Assembly: GCA_019454045.1 (NCBI GenBank)
Contig: SKCR01018446.1
Coordinates: forward strand, 372,001-436,000
DNA: 64,000 nt
Direction: 5' to 3'
Source of the DNA: Zanthoxylum bungeanum
Taxonomy: Eukaryota; Streptophyta; Magnoliopsida; Sapindales; Rutaceae
Position numbers and translations under genes: made by a program. This document shows positions 41,828 to 52,679 of the stretch, in pieces; within the stretch, counting starts at the first letter, position 1; every line of letters starts with the position of its first letter. The notes under the pieces are model-generated. The model was not told the DNA's origin. It searched no databases and was given only the letters and a program-made list of their open reading frames with translations.

Positions 41828-43141
41828 CAATTTGAACTCGAAAAGGGGGAATCCCTCCCTCAACAAGGGTTCGGCCATAGCCATGGAAAGCTCAAGCTTT
41901 TCTCTCTTTCAAAATGTTGTATATTACGTTTGTTGTCTCCAAAATACAAAGAAGAGTCATATAATAAGGGTTACAAGAGAGTAAAAAGACTAAAATGACC
42001 CTAGAGCTAAAATTACCAAAAGCCCTAAGTCAAGCACCTCAACCACGACCATTAAGGTCCTTTTCACCTAAATAAACTTAAAACAAAGATTAGAAGCTAA
42101 TCTCACTTAAGCTAATTGAGGTGCTTACATGCTATAGTAAATTGACGTGCTTCCGGGTAAGTACAGATCTAAGCATAATTAACCTAATGGCATAGTCAAC
42201 CATGCTAATTACATCATAAATAAAGTCAAAATGTCGAGCACAAATGACAAAAATGCCCCCATTTGGCCAAATTCAACATAGTCACAAAATGGGTGAAATC
42301 AGGTCAAAAGGGTGCTGGTGCTGAAGCTGCTCTGCTATGCTTCAGTCTGAGCTGATCTGGGTCAAATGAAATAGCTTGGGGACCTCTCTGGTTATGCCCA
42401 TATGTGTCTCTAGTGTGCACTTGACTTGGTTGTTGCAACTGGTCACATAGCTCTGAGCTAGTCCCGCAAAGGCCTCTCTGATCTTCTTTGCTCTTTGGCA
42501 TGTGATTGGACCTGTTGGCAACTGCATGGGTTCCTCCAAGTTGTTAGCTACATCCTGTAATGTCTCTGGTGTGGTTGGACTCATGTCATTCCCTCATTGT
42601 TGAAAAGGATTCGACCTCGAATCTGTACCTGCATTAAAAATAAAATAAGTCAGAAACATTAAAAGTAGTAGATACGTTGTACTTACCTTGCAAATCCAGC
42701 TTATATGCATTGTCGTTAATCCGTTCCAAGACTTGAAATAGACCATCCCCTCTTGGTTGCAACTTGGATCTTCGTTATGCTTGTATCTTTTCCTTTTGCA
42801 TATAAAGCCACACCCAATTGCCGGGGTCAAACACAATGCGTTGGAAACCTATTATTCTCACCAACTATGCCTTTCCCTTATCATTCATACTCCCAAGCTT
42901 AATAACAATCAAAGATAATAAATCCATAGGAGTTAAAGAATTAGAATCATAATCAATCTCATAAGGCAAGTAAAAACTAGAATGATGAATGCATCTATTA
43001 TATGCAAACTCTGGCCTCGCTATTGCGTCTATGATCTTCTTAGCTCTTTGGCGTGTGATTGGGCCTATTGGCAATTGCAAAGGCTCTAATGTTCCTTGGG
43101 TGACTGTATTCATGTCAAATGTTGTCCCTTGGATCATGTCA
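41828..43141 (-). repeat. Element B 5' LTR, truncated by LINE copy 3
   Basis: On the minus strand it starts TGACATGATCC at 43141 and stops 216 or so bases short of the expected TTGTCA. It lacks the filler and shares with solo LTR C the uncut integrase stretch and the GAACGGATTAACG-type variants, whereas the 3' LTR of the same element matches element A. Confidence 0.88.
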
Positions 43142-43146
43142 CCAAG

Positions 43147-44838
43147 AAACCCAATATAGGTACGACACTAAACTACATAGATTCTCAGCCCTCAATAATA
43201 CCGATTAAGGAAGCTGTCGTGACGGGGCCTATCTCATACCTACCTTACATGAGTAATAGACTCTACCAGGACACAGAGTACCAGAATAAGGACCACGCTA
43301 ACCATTGAGATGTAGAGGCTTGCCCTATTCTTTCCCAGCTTAGATAAACGCAACCGTAAGAAAGCCAGACGAGCGTCTATTCTTAAAACATAAACAAAAG
43401 ACATGAGAAGATAGATCACCTAGAAAAGGACATGCATCCGAAGTTAGAAAGGAGAGAACCCAATATAGTTCACAGAATAGACCAAACATACTAGAACTAG
43501 AAAATAGCCCATGAGAATGAACCATCACCAGTCATAGTAGTACAACATAGAGTCAAGAGACAATATATGTGAAATTGTGGCACAGGTAACTAATGAGAAT
43601 ACCGCAACCAGAAAACTCCTGGACAAAACCCACCCTCCCAACCCTCGTAATACTATAGCAGCAAAGATGGACCTCGAAGATTACCGTAAGATATTCACTT
43701 AGTGGACGAAGACCGGAATATGAAACTTTCACACTTAGTATAAGAGCATAATATGATAGGGAAATAGCTCTAATTAAAAGACTTAGCAAATGTGTTATCT
43801 AGATAGAGAAATAAAGAGATAAAGTAGTAGTTAGGCAACGACGGGAATATAAAATCATCAGTGTTAGATATGATTGCAGATATGTAAAAGAATATGTCCT
43901 TCGAATAAGGAGACAGTGACATAGACCACCAAAGTTCTAGGTCTAGAATAAAGTAGAGATGGAGACAAAAAGACCACTAACCATAAGATTTGGAAGTAGA
44001 ACTGTTAAGGTGCGACGACAATATGAGAAGAATAATTAGAAGTGAAGACAAAAGTGCATCATAACGAGATCTTTCAGTGTTGGAATGGAACCAAAGTTCT
44101 ATTATGTTTTAACTCATGCGATCTTTAAGAAATACCTAGTTATAGTTTAAGTTAACTAACCCACCATGGGTTTGGGATGGCCTTAGTCACACAGGTTTGG
44201 GTGGTTTGGTAGATATATAGTATCATAGGGATCGAGGAGATGAGTTTGCTACAATATTATATTCGGTACAGTGAGTGAGCCATCAAGGTATAATGTACGT
44301 AAACGGACCTCGGGTATAGATAAGATTTATAAGTCGTGTTTGAGAAAATAACCATATTTGTACTAGCAAAGAAATCAAATGTGCAGAATAGTAAACCAGA
44401 AGAGAATAACCAGTGTCAATATAGTAATAAATAACATATATTTAGCATAAAAGTGTATATAATCAGGCTTAGTATAGATACCTTGCCCCAGAACTCCTCA
44501 ACCAATCAAGAAGAATCACTAGAGAAAACTACTGTGATGTAACGTCTTAAATAAGGGAACCATCAGTTGACAGTAAGCGTATATGGAGAGGTTAGCTATA
44601 AGTCACGAAGTCTGAAAACCATAGATAATCATATGTGTGAGAACTCGAAGAATGAAGCTTAATAAACAAAATAGACTTAGTAAAGAGGAAACTGAGAAAG
44701 TAGAATAGTTGGTTAAGATGCAATAATAAATGTTAAAATAAGGTACATCTTATAAATTCATTTAAGTGAATAGCTGAAGAACTCGAAGTATACACAGGTC
44801 AAGGGAAAGAGAAAGTTATTGGTTATAATATAAAGTAC
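43147..44838 (+). other. Unassigned repeat-like DNA
   Basis: 1.7 kb between element B and the Tat LTR. Purine-rich on the plus strand with many AGA/GAA words, and stop-dense in all frames. By position it may be the decayed interior of element E. I recognise no motif, LTR end or primer site in it. Confidence 0.4.
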
Positions 44839-45643
44839 TGTAGGAGCGAAGTGGGGTTTACCGCTATGCCTATGATGCTCGGTGACCACGACACTGTTGG
44901 TCTCGTAGCTCGTAGAGAGTACGGATTAGCCCACGGGGACTAAACCGGAAAATAAAGGAGTTGTCGCCCAACATGAACTGGGAGAGATTGAAGGCCGCAC
45001 TCACCCCTCGTAAGGGAAGACCTCAAACCGTTGGGTTCGGAATGGTCCCTTACTTATGCCAGTATAGTGGACAGGTTCACACAATGGTATAGCCAAGTCT
45101 TATGCAGTTCATGGAAGATAATTCAAATAAACACAAATTTGCACACAATAAACATTAATAGAAATAATAAAAGCATATTAAATTAAGAAATACGAGGTGC
45201 GATAACGAAAATTATAATAAACAATCAAAAGCAGGAAAAACATCAATAAATAAATAGCAAAAAAATGGGGGGTTAATCATGCATATATGAGTATTTCCCG
45301 AGTGGCACATGGAGTTGTATCCTAAGTACAGACCACACTACCGTCCATTCGGATTCGGCTACGGAATTTACGTCTAGGTTTCCATCCGATATACTGTAAG
45401 GGATAACACACATAATCACTAATGCAATGTATACGGACATAAAAATAGATGCGAAATAATATAATAACGATAAATAGACAAAAAGATAAAAACAAAAAAT
45501 AAAATAAAGGTGAAATAATAAAATACTATAAATAGACAAAAAGATAAATAAATAGATAAAAAAGAAGATAAATAACGGAATGCCAAAGAAAGAAAAATGT
45601 GACCAGAAATTTGGCCATCTTTGATGTAGGACTTCGCATACCC

Positions 45644-45668
45644 GGCTGGACGTATTTCACGTCCAGCC
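45644..45668. repeat. Perfect hairpin in the T LTR
   Basis: GGCTGGACGT, five-base loop ATTTC, ACGTCCAGCC: a perfect 10-bp stem in the downstream half of the LTR. Role unknown. Confidence 0.85.
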
Positions 45669-45789
45669 AGGCATGCAGCGTCCGGAACTATAAAAATAAA
45701 TATGGTAAGGGTGCCCTTAGGTCTTACCTTTTAAGTTGTTTTCTCGGAAGTGCGTTAGGCCATCGCCGGAAGGATTGCTGGTTCGCTGT

Positions 45790-46340
45790 TTATGCTTACT
45801 ATTTTGCTATTTTCTGATTGCTGTTTTGCTATTTATGGTTGTTATTTTACTATTTCTGGTTGCTGTTTTCTAGTTTCTGTTTTCTTGGCTGTTTTTCGGT
45901 CTTTGTTGGCTGTTGTTTTAGTTGTTTTTTAGCTGCTATTTTTGGTTGTTTTTGGCTGATGTTTTGGTTATTTTTGTTTGTTTTTTGGCTACTGTTTTGG
46001 TTGATTTTTGACTGCTGTTTTTGTTGTTTTGTGGCTGCTATTTTTAGTGATTTTTTGCTGATGTTTTTGGTATTTTTGGTGATTTTTGGCTGCTGTTTTT
46101 TGTGATTTTCTTTGATTTTTTGTTGTTGTTCTCTTGGTTTTTTGGGTGATTTGGTGGTTGGTTTCGGTGATTTGGTTGGTTGGTGGCTTGCTAATTTTCG
46201 GTTGGTTGTTTTTCTCTTATTTTCTTGTTGTTTTGGTGATTGGCTTTTGTTTTGGTTGGTTGGCTTCTGTTTTGGTTTTGGTGGTTGTTGTTTGTGTTTT
46301 GGTTTCAGTGGTTGTTGTTTTTTGGTGGCTTTTAGGGTTT
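45790..46340. repeat. T/G-only skewed tract
   Basis: Over 500 bases the plus strand is nearly all T and G, built from GGTTG, TTTTGG and GCTG words. The skew keeps several frames open: a Lys/Gln/Asn-rich 186-codon minus frame at 45850-46410 and Phe/Cys/Leu-rich plus frames. This is low-complexity DNA rather than a gene. Confidence 0.8.
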
Positions 46341-46911
46341 TTCTTTTGTATTGTTCAAGTGAAAGAAGAATAAGAGAGGCTTCAAGGGTTTTTTTGTTGG
46401 TTGTTGCCATCCAAAGTCCCTTTTTGTGTCAAAATTGGTCTTTTTTTATAATATCTTGAAGGGATCTCCAAATAGGGAAACAAATCATGTTCATTTGGGG
46501 AATATATTCTTAAATTTGGTGATGAGAATATCCCAAATCTTGTTAAATTGGATGAGATCCCAAAATCTTGTTAAATTGGAAAATAATGATGAGGGGATTT
46601 TGGCATGTGAATTGCATGGGATTTGGGCATGTATGGTGAGTCATGGGCCACGTGAGTTATATGGGTTGCATGGGTCGAAGGTGCAAGGGCATAATGGATT
46701 GCATGGGCTGCATGGTGGGTCCGAGGCTAAGGTTTGAAACAAAAACTGACTGAGCGAATCTGATGCTGGCTAGTGAGTCTGAATCCAATGAGGGGTTAAT
46801 TTTGGAGGTTTTCCTTCCTTCTGGCATTCGTTTTTCACAACTTCCGTAAATTTTCAGGTAGTGCCTCCATACGAGGCTCATCATTGGGCTTATGCAAAAA
46901 TACAATGTCTA

Positions 46912-46926
46912 CAGTCGCCCCCACTT
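46912..46926 (-). promoter_or_regulatory. Polypurine tract of element T
   Basis: The minus strand reads AAAGTGGGGGCGAC directly before the LTR start TGTAGACA. This form is standard for Tat elements. Confidence 0.85.
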
Positions 46927-47055
46927 TGATGGGGCTTGTGTAATGTGTGACAGTGACCACCCTATCAAAGTCATGCATGCATTTTTACTTACCTGGTTCG
47001 TCGGTCGTTGCCGAACTTACCTGTTATTTCGCTACTTTTACGAGATCTATGAGAT

Positions 47056-48480
47056 TTATTCCCGAACTGAGTTGATTTGATAGCGAGGTGCTTCGACCCC
47101 TGAGATTCATCCCTGCGAGATGCTTCGATCTCTAAGATTTATTCCCGAACTAAGTTGATTTGATAGCGAGGTGCTTCGACCCTTGGGATTCATCCCTTTC
47201 AGATGCTTCGATCTCTAGGATTTATTACCGAACTAAGTTGATTTGATGGCGATGTGCTTCGACCCCTGGGATTCATCCATGCAAGATGCTTTGATCTCTA
47301 GGATTAACTGAGTTGATTTGATGGCGAGGTGCTTCAACCCCTGGGATTCATCCCTGTGAGATGCTTGATCTCTAGGATTCATTCCCGAACTGAGTTGAGT
47401 TGATGGCGAGGTGCTTCAACCCCTGGGATTCATCCCTACGAGATGCTTCGATCTCTAGGATTCATTCCCGAACTGAGTTGAGTTGATGGCGAGGTGCTTC
47501 GACCTTTGGGATTCATCTCTGTGAGATGCTTCGATCTCTAGGATTCATTCCCGAACTAAGTTTAATTGATGGTGAGGTGCTTCGACCCCTGAGATTCATC
47601 CCTGCGAGATGATTCGATCTCTAGGATTCATTCCCGAACAGAGTTAAGTTGATGGCGAGGTGCTTCGACCCATGGGCTTCATTCCCGAACCTTGCTAGGT
47701 GTGAGATGCTTCGATCTCTGGGATTCATTCCAGAACTAAGTTGAGTTGATGGCGAGGTGCTTCGACCCCCGGACTTCATTCCCGAACCATGCTGGGTGTG
47801 AGATGCTTCGATCTTTGGGATTAATTCCCGAACTGAGCTAAGTTAGCGAAGTGCTTCGACCCCCGGACTTCATTCCTGAACCATGCTGGGTGTGAGATGC
47901 TTCGATCTCTGGGATTCATTCCCGAACTAAGTTGAGTTGATGGCAAGATGCTTCGACCCCTTAGCTTCATTCTCGAACCATACTGGGTGTGAGATGCTTC
48001 GATCTCTGGGGTTTATTCCGGAACCGTTCCTAGTGTGAGATGCTTTGATCTATGGGGTTCATTCCTAAACCATTCATAGTGTGAGATGTTTTGATCTCTG
48101 GGGTTCATTCCCCAACCATTCCTAATGTGAGATGCTTCGATCTCTGAGGTTCATTCCTGAACCATTTCGAGTGTGAGATTCTTTGATCTCTGGGGTTCAT
48201 TCTCGAACCATTCCTAGTGTGAGATGCTTCGATCTCTGAGGAGTTTTTTCTGTGATGATGAGGTGCTTCGACCTTTGGGATTCTTTCCTGAACTGTTGAT
48301 AATGTGGGCCTCGACCCTGGGATTCATTCCCAAAACTATTGATAATGTGGGCCTCGACCCTGTGATTCATTCCCAAAACTGTTGATGATGTGGGCCTCGA
48401 CTCTGGGATTCATTCCCAAAACTGTTGATTATGTGGGCCTCGACCCTAGGATTCCTTCCAAAATTGTTAAACCGATGGTG
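47056..48480 (-). repeat. 3' UTR minisatellite of element T
   Basis: About 1.4 kb of tandem repeats. The early units have a period near 83 bp (GCGAGGTGCTTC starts at 47083, 47166, 47249, 47324, 47406, 47489). Each is made of two related halves: GAGGTGCTTCGACCCCTGGG and GAGATGCTTCGATCTCTAGG, both followed by ATTCATTCC. From about 47990 only 46-bp half-units with AACCATTCCTAGTGTGAGAT remain. From 48295 a 44-bp variant with GATAATGTGGGCCTCGACCC occurs. All variants share the TCGA..C..GGGATTCATTCC core. Confidence 0.9.
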
Positions 48481-48848
48481 GTGAGGCACTTCGACCTCTG
48501 ATCCGTCCTCATTCTCGAGGCTCCTCTCCATTCCTGGAGTTGCTTGTCCTCGCCGCTTTTTCTTTTTCTTCAAAGCATGTGAATACAAAACAAAGATAGT
48601 GTGTATGCGACGTTTATGCGTGTATGCATGGATGCATTCCCTATTCCAATGGGTTTTCTTTGTCTTATTGGCTCGATGTTATCCTTGGTTAGGCCTTCTT
48701 TGCGCTAGAGGGTTTTCTTCACCCCTCTAGGAATCCTTTTGGCCTTTTGCGCCCTTTGCTTATAAAAAGCTTTGGTCGCCCCCTTGGCCTGCTTACAGTT
48801 TCGTTCTACCAATTCTCCTCTGGTGATTCCTCAGTTTTCTTTGGTCCC

Positions 48849-49140
48849 ATGGCTCAAGGTCCCGTTGTGTCCCTTATTCGCGGGGTGGTAGACTGGTCAT
48901 CCTCAGACTTGGCTCAGCTTTCTGCTCTTCGCTACCTGCACCAGGTCAAGGTGGATTACGCCTTTTGATTCCCAGATTTCAAAATATGCCCTCTCCCTGA
49001 GGAGTTTGCTGCCATTCTCGGCTTGCATTTTTCTCTTACTACCCTTCTTGGATACTGAAAATCATGTCTTCTGATTCCCGAATCTTTCCTTTATTGTCCT
49101 GAGGATGCGGAAAATATATTGTCTTGTGCTTCGTCCATTG
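48849..49140 (+). pseudogene. Antisense extra-ORF relic (plant-mobile-domain-like) of element T
   Basis: Plus strand, opposite to element T. ATG at 48849 gives MAQGPVVSLIRGVVDWSSSD, then LAQLSALRYLHQVKVDYAF, a TGA at 48966, and in the same frame FPDFKICPLPEEFAAILGLH up to another TGA near 49056. The pattern of a Trp/Leu-rich start followed by a P-L-PEEFAAILGL block resembles proteins carrying the plant mobile domain, which Tat elements are known to carry as an extra, often antisense, ORF. No full domain remains. The identification is by pattern only. Confidence 0.5.
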
Positions 49141-49742
49141 AGTTGCAGGCTTGTTCTATTATTTGCCTAAGTTGTCCTTTCGGATTTTCAACTTAGCGGA
49201 TTGCCCTATATCTTGCCTGAGTCACCTTTTCAGGTTTTCAACTCAGCGAGCTAAATTTTTTTTTTTTTTCAGATCTGTCCTCATTCTCGTGGCTCTTTGC
49301 TCATTCTCATTCCCGAGGTTGTTCTCCATTCTCAGAGTTTTTCTCCATTCCCGGAGTTCCTCGTCCTCATTCATGAGGCTGCTCTACTCCTCTCTATTCT
49401 CAGAGTTCTTTCCCCAGATCTCCTGACCTTGGTCCAACATCTAAGAAATAAAAGACGTGAGTTGTAATTACTTGACTCTAATCTTTCCCGGATAGCTGGG
49501 ATTTATGCAATCTATGAACATCTTGAATATTTGTTTCAATAAAGGCGTTTGCATTATTTCTCAGTACATATGTAGGAAATAATAAACTGCATTGCAATGG
49601 TACTTCTGTCGCTAACTGTTCCTCATGGATTTTACAATGAGCCATTTTTTCTTGCTCACTCATGCTCCTTTTTTGCTTGGGCTTGTCCTTTGCGGATTTT
49701 CAACCCAACGAGCCTTTCTCTCTTTTTTTTTTCTTTCTTTTT
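49141..49742 (-). other. Element T spacer between integrase and antisense ORF
   Basis: Pyrimidine-rich on the plus strand. Three diverged copies of a CCTTT.(C)GGATTTTCAAC..AGCG block lie near 49175, 49222 and 49688, two of them followed by long T runs. No ORF is supported. Confidence 0.55.
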
Positions 49743-50009
49743 TTATACAAAGTATTGTTTCAGCATGTCCAAGTTAATGGGCTCGGTGAACTCGTTCCCT
49801 TCCAAATCTGACAGTCTCACTGCCCCATTCCCCATCACATTCTTGACTAGGTAAGGCCCTTCCCAATTGGGCCTGAACTTTACCCTTGGGTCCATTATCA
49901 GTGGCTTCGACTGCTTGAGCACTAAATCACCTTCCCTGATCTTAGAGGGATGCACTTTCTTGTTAAACGCCCGGGCTAACCTTTTCTGGTATAGCTGTAT
50001 GTGGTGCAA
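49743..50009 (-). pseudogene. Tat integrase C-terminal domain fragment
   Basis: About 88 codons open on the minus strand: LYQKRLARAFNKKVHPSKI, GDLVLKQSKP, DPRVKFRPNWEGPYLVKNVM, then NGAVRLSDLEGNEF and a tail INLDMLKQYFV. The GDLVLK and PNWEGPY boxes and the EPINLDMLKQYF ending are the normal C-terminus of Tat-lineage pol. The upstream catalytic core is missing at the truncation near 50012. Confidence 0.88.
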
Positions 50010-50012
50010 GCC

Positions 50013-50489
50013 TTACTGCAAACTTTAATTAATATTAACTTGGTTAGTCATATACTGTAAACACATTAATCTTGGTAGTATAGATTTAAGTTATTATTAA
50101 GTTGTTCAATTATCACAAGCATACACATAGTGATAAAGTTGAAATTGATTGGTTGTTGCATAATTGGTTGAGAATTTAAAGTGTAATTTTGCACAAGTAA
50201 TGCCATCCAATCTTGATTGACATATATATCTACACTTATCGTATTAATTGTGCTATTGGAAAAGTGTAAATCTGGGTTTTGAATTGCTAAAAGATCCTAT
50301 TGGAAAAAGTTTTTGAAGAATTTTCGTTCATTCAATTTTCCTTAAGTATCTTTAGTTGAAATTCAAGGACTTGTGTTTATTGGAACTTTCGTCCATTAGA
50401 ACAACAAATGACTACCTAGTACATCACTTTGAACAAGATCATTCGTTGATCGTTGTGCAATTTGTCTTTCGTAGACTGATTGAACCCTG
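50013..50489 (+). other. AT-rich DNA upstream of element F gag
   Basis: Either the 5' leader of element F or older flank. It bears no visible similarity to the F 3' LTR at 54990 and has no Met-tRNA primer site. The 5' LTR of F therefore appears to be missing. Confidence 0.5.
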
Positions 50490-50507
50490 TTGATTTTCCA
50501 GTTACAA

Positions 50508-51725
50508 ATGGCTAGCGAAAATATCACGGTACCGGTCTCTCACGGAGAAAAGCCGGAGAAATTTGGTGGGGCAAATTTCAAACAGTGGCAGAGCAAAATT
50601 CTGTTCTACCTGACAACTCTCCACTTGGCTAAATTCCTCAAAGATCCTCCGGGTCCTGTGGAGGGTGAATCTGAATTGGCCAAGGAAGAGTGAGAACAGA
50701 CTTGGATGTCTGGAGACTTCTTATGCAAGAACTACCTTTTGGGTGGTCTTGACAATACCCTGTACAATGTGTACCAAGGCATGACTTCTGCGAAGGTTCT
50801 CTGGGAATCTCTCGAGAAGAAGTACAAAACCGAAGATGCCGGACAAAAGAAATTTGTCGTGGGTAGGTTCCTGGACTACAAGATGGTAGATTCAAGGACG
50901 GTGATGTCTCAGTTGGGTGAACTGCAATTGATCATTCATGAAATACTGGATGAGGGAATGAAACTCTGTGAGATGTTTCAAGTTGCCGCTATAATTGAAA
51001 AGTTGCCTCCATCATGGAAGGACTTCAGGAGCTATCTGAAACACAAAAAGAAGCATATGAGCCTTGAAGACCTCAGTGTTCGATTGAGAATCGAGGAGGA
51101 CAACAGAATGTCCGAGAAGGCCAGCTACAAGACTCTGGAGTCTAAGGCCAACATCATTGAAGGTGTAAATGGTAGCAAAAAGAGAAAGAACAGAGGAGCT
51201 GACTCTGGGAACAAGAAGTTCAAGAGAAAATGCTACAACTGTGGAAATAGCGGTCATATGTCAAAGGACTGCAGAAACAAGAAGTCTCATGACAAGGGCA
51301 AGAAAAAGAAAAATGAGGCCCATGTCACTGAAGGTGAGCAGCTGACTGATGATATCTCAGAGATGGAACTATCAGCAGTGGTAACCGAAGCCAACATAGT
51401 TGGGAATCCGAGCGAATGGTGGGTAGACACTGGGGCTACTCGTCATATCTGTGCAGACAGTAAGATGTTTTCCATGTACCAGAAGGTCGATGGCGGTGAT
51501 CATCTGACAATGGGAAACTCGTCTACCTCTCAGGTGGTTGGACAAGGCACAGTGGTTCTGAAGATGACATCCGAAAAGGAGCTAACATTGAAGAATGTAC
51601 TGCACGTTCCAGATATTCGGAAGAACTTGGTCTCGGGCTCTCTTCTTAGTAAGGCTGGTTTTAAGCTTGTATTTGTTTCTGACAAGTTTGTAATGACTAA
51701 GAATGATATGTATGTAGGAAAATGA
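50508..51725 (+). pseudogene. Element F gag and protease with two in-frame stops
   Basis: Start MASENITVPV at 50508 (an earlier in-frame ATG at 50490 is less typical). UBN2-type gag: [52 protein letters not shown]. It has a zinc knuckle [14 protein letters not shown] near 51231 and aspartic protease box [12 protein letters not shown] near 51418. A TGA at 50691-50693 interrupts gag in frame. A TGA at 51723-51725 ends the protease-linker frame where the same frame continues as YLTEGLFKINVM. Both knuckle and protease residues are intact. Confidence 0.9.
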
Positions 51726-52679
51726 TACCTAACTGAGGGCCTTTTCAAGATAAATGTAATGACTGTTAATCATGCTATTAATAAAGCTAGTTCGTCTGCT
51801 TATATTATTGTGTCACAAAATGTATGGCATGGGAGGTTAGGACATGTTAATTATGATACCATGCGTAAATTAATTAACATGAACCTTATACCTAAATTTG
51901 CAATTGATAGCCAACATAAGTGTGAATCATGTGTTGAAGCAAAAATGCATAGAACATCATTTCATTCTATAGAACGCAGTTCTGAACCGCTAGAACTTAT
52001 ACATACTGATGTATGTGACATGAATATTGTGCAAACAAGAGGCGGTAAAAAGTACTTTGTCACTTTTATCGATGATAGCACAAGATTATGTTATGTGTAC
52101 TTGTTGAGAAGCAAAGCTGAAGCAATTGAGAGCTTCGTACACTATAAGAACGAAGTTGAAAACCAACTTGGCAAGAAAATCAAAAGAATCAGGAGTGATA
52201 GAGGCGGTGAATACGTTTCACCATTCGGTGAATATTGTTCTGTGCACGAAATTATTCACGAAACCACTGCTCCTTATTCTCCTCAACATAACGGAATTGC
52301 AGAGCGCAAAAACTGAACGTTGAAGGAAATGATGAACGCCATGTTGACAAGTTCGGGTCTACCCCAGAACTTGTGGGGGGAAGCCTTGCTTTCCGCGAAC
52401 TACGTTCTGAACAAGCTTCCTCACAGAAGACTAGACAAGACACCATAACTATGGAAAGGTTTCGTACCTTCCTACAAATACCTAAAAGTGTGGGTGTGTC
52501 TTGCCAAAGTAATGGTTCCTAAACCTAAGAAGGTTAGAATAGGACCCAAAACTGTTGACTGTATATTCATTGGATATGCTCACAACAGTAGTGCGTATCG
52601 ATTCTTGGTACACAAGTCGGAGATTCCTGACATCAATCCAAATATGATAATTGAGTCAAGGAATGCGATATTTTTTTAA
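51726..52679 (+). pseudogene. Element F integrase with stops
   Basis: HHCC region: VWHGRLGHVNYDTMRKL, then CESCVEAKMHR. Catalytic core: Asp in LIHTDVCDM, Asp in RIRSDRGGEY, Glu in SPQHNGIAERKN. C-terminal GPKTVDCIFIGYAHN. Breaks: TGA at 52314-52316 after ERKN (Arg expected), TAA near 52446 in the TP-LW motif, and a shift at the T run near 52670. DVCDMN replaces the usual DVCGPM, so the flanking Gly-Pro is lost although the catalytic Asp remains. Confidence 0.9.

Larger units (their letters stand above)
35377..43141 (-). mobile_element. Element B: TGACA-family LTR element, minus strand, composite
   Basis: Ends: GTTCTTGTCA read out at 35377 and TGACATGATCC read in from 43141 (minus strand). 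Flanks CCAGG (35372-35376) and CCAAG (43142-43146) match at four of five bases. Order on the minus strand: 5' LTR 43141-41828 cut by LINE copy 3, leader, ORF1, 3' LTR 37420-35377 with extra material. The two LTRs belong to different sequence subtypes, so the copy has been altered by gene conversion or ectopic recombination. Confidence 0.88.
44839..46911 (-). repeat. Element T 3' LTR, about 2.07 kb
   Basis: On the minus strand it starts TGTAGACATTG at 46911, right after a purine tract, and ends CTTCGCTCCTACA at 44839. The TG...CA ends and TGTAGACA start are typical of Tat LTRs. The base content is extremely strand-skewed in 45790-46340. AGTAC at 44834-44838 would be the target copy; its partner is lost with the 5' end. 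Confidence 0.75.
44839..50012 (-). mobile_element. Element T: 5'-truncated Tat-type gypsy, minus strand
   Basis: Keeps the last part of integrase, a region with an antisense ORF relic, a minisatellite, the polypurine tract and the 3' LTR. That order (pol end, extra ORF, tandem repeats, LTR) is characteristic of the Tat lineage. Gag, RT and the 5' LTR are absent, and the break at about 50012 joins unrelated AT-rich DNA. Confidence 0.82.

Noticed and set aside
45850..46410. 186-codon minus-strand Lys/Gln/Asn-rich ORF and overlapping plus-strand hydrophobic ORFs
   Set aside because: The tract is almost only T and G on one strand, so stop codons are rare by composition. There are no domain features, and it lies inside an LTR.
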